Part shown: piece by piece, positions 57,063-64,000 of the stretch
How positions within the stretch are numbered: position 1 is the first letter of the stretch
Layout of the letters: each line of letters opens with the position of its first letter
Source: Amborella trichopoda
Taxonomy: Eukaryota; Streptophyta; Magnoliopsida; Amborellales; Amborellaceae
Length of the DNA stretch: 64,000 bases
Direction of reading: 5' to 3'
Assembly (NCBI RefSeq): GCF_000471905.2
Contig: NW_006499563.1
Coordinates: forward strand, 5,335,356-5,399,355
Program-made: the position numbers and the translations under genes
The notes under the pieces: generated by a model
Told to the model about the DNA's origin: nothing
What the model saw: only the letters and a program-made list of their open reading frames with translations
Database searches by the model: none

Positions 57063-59813
57063 ATGGCTGAGTCCTCTTACCAAATTCCTAACATAAAGAA
57101 CCTTTTAAGGGGAGGAGAGGTCGGTACCAATGATTTTACCGGTGAGGCTTTAATAAGGGGCAAGCCCATTTGGCTGACAGGGCTAGTATGCAAACCAGAG
57201 TGGCCTCTCAGTGTTACTTTTATCACTTACCCGGTTTGTTTTGAAGTTCGAGAGGACAATGATGGAAATGTCAGTATTGGAGAAGGGATGGCGCTCCTTC
57301 ATTTTATGCATAGAAACATAACTTTTGAGGAGAACTTGCCCACCTTAGGAACACGAACGATGCACACAAAGAGGCTAATGTGGTCAGGTAAAGGCCTTCG
57401 AATACAGAGGGAGTACCAATATTTAAAGGGATACTCTTCTTGAACCACCAGGATGCTGGTGTCGCACAAAAGCCTTATTGAACGTGCTTCCACACTTCTT
57501 TGTTAGCAGCAGTTCAATGCTCGGCTAGCTACTATGATCGATGCTCCAATAATGTCAAGTTACTTCTCGAGACATGGAGCCACGTTAGCAATAACTGGCT
57601 TCTTGGGCATGGGGAAGGAGGAATCTCCTTATTAGATCTTCATTTTATCGGGGTCCTTCCACTGATTGGGGCCATGTATGACGAGTTCGTACCCCAGAAC
57701 TCAGTCATCTTTGGTGGTGCTAGCTTGGGGAGAGAAGAGCCACCAGCTAGTCTTCGAAAGTTTTTTGTGTCTACCAATTGCTCCATGCCCAGTCTAGCAA
57801 TGGTCGAGTAACCTTCACTGAATGGGTGAAATTCTTTTGTGGGGACTACCCTGAAGGTGCTCTAGGTACTCCAAGTGGAAAAGGGAAGGTAGTTGTATAG
57901 GGGACGCCTCCCGTCTATCAATTTGAGACCAGCGATGACTGCATCTTCTTGGTAGCATATTTGGCCTTATTTTTATGCAAGTTCGTGCTCCCTGGAGGGG
58001 CAGATGACATTCATCCAGGTACCTTCTATGTAGCCTGCAACATAGCAAGAGGGTGTGAGTATGCCCTTGCTCAACCTGTTTTGTGAAATATAAACCATGG
58101 ATTGGGGGCCATCTCTCGTGGAAAGGCTTACAAAGTTAAAGAGGGAGGGAATGGCATTGTTGGAGGAGAAGTGTTCCTTGGGGACTATAAGACTCCATTC
58201 CCCATCCATTACGTATATGGGTGGCTAGGGGCCTATTTCCCCGGCACTTATGTCACGAGCCAGGGCACAAGGGATAAATTGTATCCCTTCTTGATGAGGA
58301 TTACTGGCTATCTTTCATAGCCTAGGGGAAGCTCGGGGCTTGTTTGGGAATGACTCCTTAAATATGCGGCGGGTCCCATTTTCGGTTGGAACCTTCACCG
58401 ACCGTGCTTTTATTGACGAACTGGGGAAGTAGCTGGACGACGCTTCTACTACTATTAGGGAACTCATGTTCATCTTGAGCATTAGAGGAGGCGTTTTACC
58501 CTATCGGACCCTGCACAGTGCCATATTGGAAGGGTATTTCCCTCACCGCTTCTCCCGTCAGCATGGGCTTGATGAGAACTACCCCTTCTCTGTATTTTTT
58601 GAAAAGCACCAAGGCAGAGTAAACATAGGGAAGATAGAAGAGCTTGGGACTCTTCGTGAGTGCTGATTACCAGGCCACATACAAACCGCTTGGTCCACAT
58701 GTCTCGAAATGGCAGAGATTATCAAGTATGTGTTACCTCACTTCGGCAGAAGGGTTCGAATGACTGAGGCCTATGCAAATTGGTGGAGAATTACCAGCCG
58801 AGGATACTGGGACACTGATCATGCTTGGAAAGGGGAAAATGATAACTGATGTCAAGATACTAGACAGAGGAGACTAGTGAATACTCCCACCCTTGGCGAG
58901 GTCTTTATCTTTGGATATCCCTCGAACTGGCAAGCTTTAGGGATTCCTCGAGAGATAGCAGCTGATGATACCTTGCAACAATTTCTCGCCATGAAGAAGA
59001 GAATTGGGAGCATCTTTGATAAACTTAGTTCCGTATTCAAATGGAGTGAGGGGCATCCCATTCAAGACTTGAATGCACTGATAGGGAGTGGTCCTTGCAG
59101 TAGACTGGCTGCGAGCCTTTCTCAAGGAGGGAGTTCTGAGGCGGCTGCTCATCCTTTGGTAGGGGGAAAGAAAAGGAAACGCTCTAGCCCTACTGACACT
59201 CGTGCACCAGCTCAGGTTGGTGGGCGTACTCAAAGACGTAGGGGTTCCATACTTCTTGTGATTTTGGAACCAGGAGGTAGCTCTTCCTTCTCTGATTCTT
59301 AACAACTCCCTCAGTGTCACCTTTTGCACTTTCTCCACCTTCTTCTACGTCTCCTGAATTGTTTTCTTCTTCTTCAGAGACTGAGGTAAATGACTCTGGC
59401 CCTTTCGAGCCCATTGTTATTTCTTCTGATTAGGAAATGAATTTAGAACTTCGGGAGGCGCCTCTAAGTCCAAGGGTAATTCTTGAGTCTGATTCAACTC
59501 CCACAGAGACCAGCGAGGTTGAAGGCCTTGGAGCGATTACTCTAGAAAGGGAGTCTAATAATGATGTGGCCTTTGTGCTTCAGGGGTTTAGTGCCCCGAC
59601 TGAGGCAGGGATGATGGTCCAAGAGAAAAGGCCTATGGTTAATGATGCCCTTGAGTATCAAGAGGCTGCTGCCCCCTAGTGTACAAATCCTAAAGATGAT
59701 GGGGTTGAGCTCTTTGTGGCCGAGGTTTTGGCTGTTGAGGACGCAGGCCAAATGGAAGGGACCATGGCTATGGCTGAATTGGTGATTGACGAAGGCCAAA
59801 GGGAAGAGGTAGC
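57063..59813 (+). pseudogene. antisense ORF of element C, plant-mobile-domain-like, broken
   Basis: Long coding remnant on the strand opposite to C's gag-pol, placed between pol and the 3' region as in other Tat elements with an extra antisense ORF. It starts at 57063 (MAESSYQIPNIKNLL) and runs in pieces: 57063-57443, 57500-57811, 58102-58320, 58466-58666, 58877-59302, 59437-59679, then up to D's LTR. Motifs reminiscent of the plant mobile domain family are GISLLDLHFIGVLPLIG, then HRFSRQHGLDENYPFS, then YANWWRITSRGYW. The C-terminal part has a basic cluster (GGKKRKRSS) that could be a nuclear signal, then an acidic Ser/Thr/Glu-rich tail. Function in the element is unknown. It is not a host gene, given its position and the shared promoter with A. 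Domain assignment is by eye only. At least five breaks. Confidence 0.6.
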
Positions 59814-62800
59814 TGTTTGAACGATTTTTTTAACACCTTGGTCCCTGACAGGAAACAGGTCAATAAAGCTTACAAAACAGTGGAAATTCTTGAAAGTCTC
59901 AAACTGGCCCCAGAATTGGTCAAGATCTTTATAAAAACTCCAAAAGGCCACCTGCCAAGTTCTGTCTCATTCCAACGTGTCTAAGGTAGGGAGCACAATG
60001 AAACAAGTTTCAGAAAATTGGCCTCTAGCACTCTGAAATGGACCCTGTAACTAGAACCATACTTTTGGTACGTCAAACAACTCTGGGACCATCGCCATTA
60101 GATCTGGAATGGTCGAAAACCCATATGAGTCAAGTTTCGATTTAATCAGGCACTCCAAGATAATGTTATGGGTGAAATACAGAAAAGTGGTAGGCTACAC
60201 ACTATTCATGTGTGGCCACACTGCATCAAAACACCATTAAAGGTGGTTGTTTTTACATTCACAGAGAGTCAATTTTGGGGCCCATATCTCACTCGTTCCA
60301 AGTCGGACCGCTCTCAAACTTGGTGAGAGTGGTGGTCTCATCAAGATGAGCAATTCAATATGTGGTACGCCCCGTGACGACGCCCGAGCAGAGAGAAAAA
60401 CTAAATGAAAGTTGCTGATCCGTGAAGCAAGTTGCAGAAAATTTAGTAGTAGCATGCCTCTTTCAAGCAGCAAGATCATAACACTTGCAAACTCGATCGT
60501 CACGAAATCAATTGCATTATGTGTTTGAGGCTTTCTCTTATCCGAACCTTGTGTACAATGAACGGTTGCATTTCACACACAAAGGCATCAAAGCTATTGT
60601 AAATTCCAGCTGTCGGATTTCAAGATTCCGGTAAACAACTGAGGACGACAAAATCTTCATCCGGACATGAAATCAAGCTACGTTTGTTGCAACGTGATCA
60701 TGACGACATGCTCAGTGTGATTCAATGAAGAAGTCACGAAGAAACATCAAGGAACGAGCACACAATCAATTTGAAGTTTTTAAGATTCATCCAAAATTTA
60801 AGTCTCATGATCATGGCTCAAAAACATGATTTATGGCTCGAAGTTGGTATCAAAATGATCTCCATGCCGAGCCCTACAAGAAAACAATAATCTTTCGATC
60901 AAACAGGAATCAAAACGACCCCGGGTCAGCCACGGAAGATCACACAAGTTCTAAGGCATCAGCAGGGACTGTTCTGGAATTCCACACATGTTAGGCCGAG
61001 GCAAGACAGTTCTTTTGTACCCATTTTTAGAATTTCTTTAAATTCAATTAAATTGTAATTATCTTCAATTCTAGGTAGTTTTTGGGTGTATGCCCATGTT
61101 TTAGCCCAATTCTAAATAAACAGGCATTGCCTCACTATAAAAAAAACGGATTCATTCTTCTTGGATCAATCCATAAAATTCTGAATTTTTCTTAAGCTTG
61201 TGGGTATGTCTTAGAGATAGAGAGAGGAGAGAGGAGAGAGAAGAAAGGGGCCGGTACCCTTCGAGCAGGTCACTTTCTCTCTACTCCCCTCTTTCTCTCG
61301 TCCCCTCTTTATCGTCTCTCTCTCTCTTCCCTCTTTCTCATCTCTCTCTTTCTCTCTCTTCTTCTCATCTCTCTATTTCTCTCTCTTCTCATCTCTATCT
61401 CCCTCTGTTCTTCGTCTATTGCAGTCGATGATGCCTAGCGCTGGCTGGATTTCTCTCTCCCCTTTTTTACTATTACAGTCGGTGAAGCCAAGCACAGGCT
61501 GGATTTCTCTCTCCTTTTCTATCACAGTTGGTGAATTTTAACATCAGCTTGATTTTTCTCTCTCTCTCTCTTCTGTAATAGTCGACGAAGCCTAGTGCCG
61601 GTTCAATTTTCCTCTCTTCCTTTTCTTTCGTTACAATCGACACAAGCTTAGCACTGGCTAGGTTTCTCTCTTTCTTCTCTTTTGTCACAGTCGGCGAAGC
61701 CTAGTGCCGACTCGATCTCTCTCTCTTGCTTCTCGTCCATCATAACCGGTGCAAGCTTAGCACCGGCTTGGTCTCTCCCTTTCTTCTCTTCTGGCATAGT
61801 TGGCGAAGCTAACACCGACGACATCTTCTCTCTTTTCTTCTGACACAGTCAGTGAAACCTAGCGCTGACTGTGTTTTCTCTCTTTTCTTTTGACACAGTT
61901 GTTGAAGCCTAACACTGACTGCGTCTTCTCTCTCTTATCCTCTGTATAACACAGTCGACGAAGCCTAGCACCAACTGCATTTTTTCTCTCTTCATTCTAA
62001 CACAGTCAGTAATGCCTAGTGCCGATTACGTCTTCCTTCCTTCTCTCTCTTTTATTCTCACGCCTTTCATACTCTTCTCTTCCTTTCCTCTCCTTCCTTC
62101 CTGCTGTTCCCTTCTTCTCTTATTTCATTTCTTATTATTTCCTCACAACCATCATTCTATCATTCTTTCATTCGACTAAGAGGGATTGAGGTTAGCCTCT
62201 CATGGTAGTCCTGTTGTCTAGACGTAATGTTATTGTGACAGGATTACTTGGCCGGCTTTATTGCCACGACAAACTAACCATCGTGCCTAACTAGTCGGTA
62301 CAGGTAATGATGAATAGTAGTAATATTGTGAGCCGGTCGTAGTTACTGAGCCCGTTTTGCTACCACGTTAGGCCAATTATTTACCAGCTTAGTCGCTGCT
62401 CTGATCCTCCCACTTAGTCGATTTCTTCCGTCCCCCATCTTTCTTCTCTTATTTTTCTCTTCTTCTTTTTGGATGCTCATGCTTGTGTATGTTCATCAAA
62501 GAGGAAAAGGATGAGGTCTGACCTACCTATATTATACCTTTGCCATATGTGTGTGATTGCAGAAAACAGAAGAATACAAGCCAAGGGACGCGATTCTGAA
62601 CCAGTTTTATTACCGGGGGTTTTTTTTTGTGATCTAAGAGGGCACACACGCTAGCCAGCAGGAGTAAGTCCTGAACCCACCTTAAATTTATCTCTCACCG
62701 GTTGGTAACACCTGCCCTCGGTCTCGAATGATGTTCCCGAGAGAGCGTTCTCGAAAACATCCTGAGTCTTTCCTTGAAACCCGAGATGCGTGCCGCCTGA

Positions 62801-62841
62801 TCCTCAAAGGATCTGGAGGGCGAGATCGAGGCACCTAACCA
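59814..62841 (+). mobile_element. 5' LTR of Tat-like element D
   Basis: 3028 bp, TGTTTGAACGAT to GGCACCTAACCA, followed by an intact primer site. Inserted in C's antisense ORF after GTAGC (59809-59813). The TATA region reads TCTAAATAAAC (61111-61121), one change from the family form. CT tract 61270-61420. D is the innermost element on the right and so the youngest by nesting. Confidence 0.9.
61421..62030 (+). repeat. U5 inverted-repeat array of element D
   Basis: Twelve units of ~50 bp. Best pairs: CCGGTGC / GCACCGG around AAGCTTA (61746-61766, perfect 7 bp) and CAGTCAGTG / CGCTGACTG around AAACCTAG (61846-61871, nine pairs with one G-T). The unit near 61690 has AGTCGGC / GCCGACT. Spacers are TTTCTCTCTCTTCTTCT-like. 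Confidence 0.88.
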
Positions 62842-62844
62842 GCT

Positions 62845-62863
62845 TGGCGACTCCACTGGGGAC
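62845..62863 (+). promoter_or_regulatory. primer-binding site of element D
   Basis: TGGCGACTCCACTGGGGAC, the best-preserved copy in the window, three bases after the LTR. Confidence 0.85.
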
Positions 62864-64000
62864 TTACTATCCTTTAGTCGAATCATACTTGTTTGGTTAG
62901 TTTCTTCTTTTCTTACCTGCTTTCATTATCTTTTCACATTTTATTCGTGGCTTGCGGGTTCTGTAACCCATTTATTCGGATTGGGGATTTTCTTATCCCC
63001 AAAGTCGAGAGTGTCTGTAGGGAACAAGTTCCTTCGACTTCGTTCTCAACCATCCTCTTGAACAAAGATCCCTTATCTAGCTCCCAGGTCTTAACCTGGA
63101 CCGTTGTGAGGTGGGACTTAAAGGTTCCTCACTCTCCATCTCCTCGCTCTATTGGAAACTCCACCAAGGTGCCCTATATCGATAGCACTTATGTTGCCCC
63201 ACACAGGATGCACCTAGCCTCTGACAAGTCACCCGCCAGTCGTGTTCCTGAGGTACGTCGGAAGGCCGCACAGTCCCTTTATGGAAAAGGCAAACAAGTT
63301 GCCATTACTTCTGTGGGTCTACATATGGCTAGCCTCCATATTTCTGCACCATTGGTCTCTATCCCTACAAGCTCAACACATCAAGGCAGAAATCCCATGG
63401 TCTCCACCCCTCACACACACCACAAGGCTCATGGGTCACCCACTCGTGCCACATTTCGGGGCAACCCTTGTGCTACCCCGAGTCAGCATCCAAGATCTAA
63501 CCTTTAAAGGTCAAATCTTGCGCACGCTGATCACATGCATCTCACTGCTCGGGGCAACACCGTCATTACGCCAACCCGAGAACACAAGAGACGACCTCCT
63601 CGTCTTCCTATTCAATCCACATAAGTGCACTCTATAAGGGGTAGGCCTACACTTATTCTCTTACAGACACCTGCTCGTAGTTCTTGGCCTCTTAAGGCCA
63701 GATCACTTGCACGAGCCCGGGCTGACCCCTAGGCCTCCCGTAATTCTTCTTCAAGGGGCGCACACATGCCGCCATCACAAACGTCCCCTCTCTTTAGACT
63801 CGGGCCTTCTCATGACTCAATCCTGCTCCGACCCACTCCTCCTTCATCGAGCAAGCATCTTCAGCCTTGGCACTCGAAGGTTTTCCCCAAGAGTACCATC
63901 CTGAACCGGCCTTGTCATTTGGTCATGTATCTGGAGCTCTTAAGAGAGCTCAGGGCATTGAACTGATGGAAGATTGAGTCCTTCATCCTCCCCGGCCCAA
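62864..64000 (+). other. leader of element D, runs off window
   Basis: Homologous to the A and B leaders. A 204-codon frame (62893-63507) is open but begins in pyrimidine-rich leader and lacks a counterpart frame in A or B, so coding status is doubtful. Its later part is Ser/Thr/Pro/His-rich (PTSSTHQGRNP, STPHTHHKAHGSPT) and could be a diverged ORF1. Perfect hairpin CCAGGT-CTTA-ACCTGG at 63084-63099. The gag core lies beyond the window. Confidence 0.6.

Noticed and set aside
57063..59813. Host plant-mobile-domain gene
   Set aside because: Position inside C between pol and the 3' region, antisense orientation, and a promoter block shared with A make it part of the element; it is also broken throughout.
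62893..63507. 204-codon frame starting with an apparent signal peptide (MVSFFFSYLLSLSFHILF)
   Set aside because: The hydrophobic start is the pyrimidine-rich leader just after D's primer site, and the frame is not kept in the A or B leaders. Noted only as a possible ORF1 remnant.

Overview
This window looks like an intergenic repeat block from a large plant nuclear genome. I find no convincing host gene, rRNA, tRNA or organellar insert. Almost every base can be assigned to LTR retrotransposons of two Ty3/gypsy lineages. The first is Tat/Ogre-like: ~3.0-3.4 kb LTRs starting TGTTTGAAC, a primer-binding site TGGCGACTCCACTGGGGAC, a second RNase H domain in pol, and an antisense ORF in the 3' region. 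The second is Tekay/Del-like chromoviruses: LTRs starting TGTCAC/TGTCAT on the + strand, an initiator-Met-tRNA-type primer site TGGTATCAGAGC, and a chromodomain remnant. Both are plant-typical. The species cannot be named from the sequence alone.

Layout, left to right. (1) 1-342 is a 14-bp minisatellite. 497-1456 is the gag and primer site of a minus-strand Tekay-like element G, whose LTR begins at 1457. (2) Inside G's LTR sit a 1.4-kb non-autonomous hAT-like element (3474-4869; 8-bp duplication GTCTAAAG) and a complete Tat-like element A (4930-34436; duplication ATCAT). (3) A is split in its pol region by a complete minus-strand Tekay element F (12546-23046; duplication CTAGA). (4) G's LTR resumes at 34442 and ends near 35776. 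(5) 37441-40295 is a solo Tekay-type LTR, H (duplication GTGAT). (6) 40301-43771 is an old, degenerate minus-strand Tat-like LTR plus 3' region, E. E is interrupted by plus-strand Tat element B (LTR 43772-46859, gag to 50102). B is interrupted by minus-strand Tat element C (LTR 50103-53258, 3' region, antisense ORF to 59813). C is interrupted by plus-strand Tat element D (LTR 59814-62841), which runs off the window. This gives three levels of nesting on the left and four on the right. The target duplications on A, F, H and the hAT element confirm the insertion boundaries.

All coding regions carry stops, frameshifts or lost catalytic residues, so nothing here looks autonomous. In the first ~165-185 bases of each LTR pair I judge roughly 13% difference for A and 10% for F, consistent with F landing in an already resident A.

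The most interesting material is non-coding. (a) The transcribed U5 part of each Tat LTR carries 12-20 tandem ~48-bp units. Each is a small inverted repeat (arms like CAGTCAGTG / CGCTGACTG) followed by a CT-rich spacer. (b) A related ~15-nt word, CAGYCGGYGCTRRGC, recurs in dozens of copies in Tat LTRs, Tat 3' regions and the unrelated Tekay LTRs. (c) The Tat 3' region holds an array whose core is the reverse complement of the element's own primer-binding site. (d) The Tat 3' region has a TATA promoter on the antisense strand, upstream of a long broken ORF with plant-mobile-domain-like motifs. (e) The three Tekay LTR families share two stem-loops whose substitutions mostly preserve pairing.
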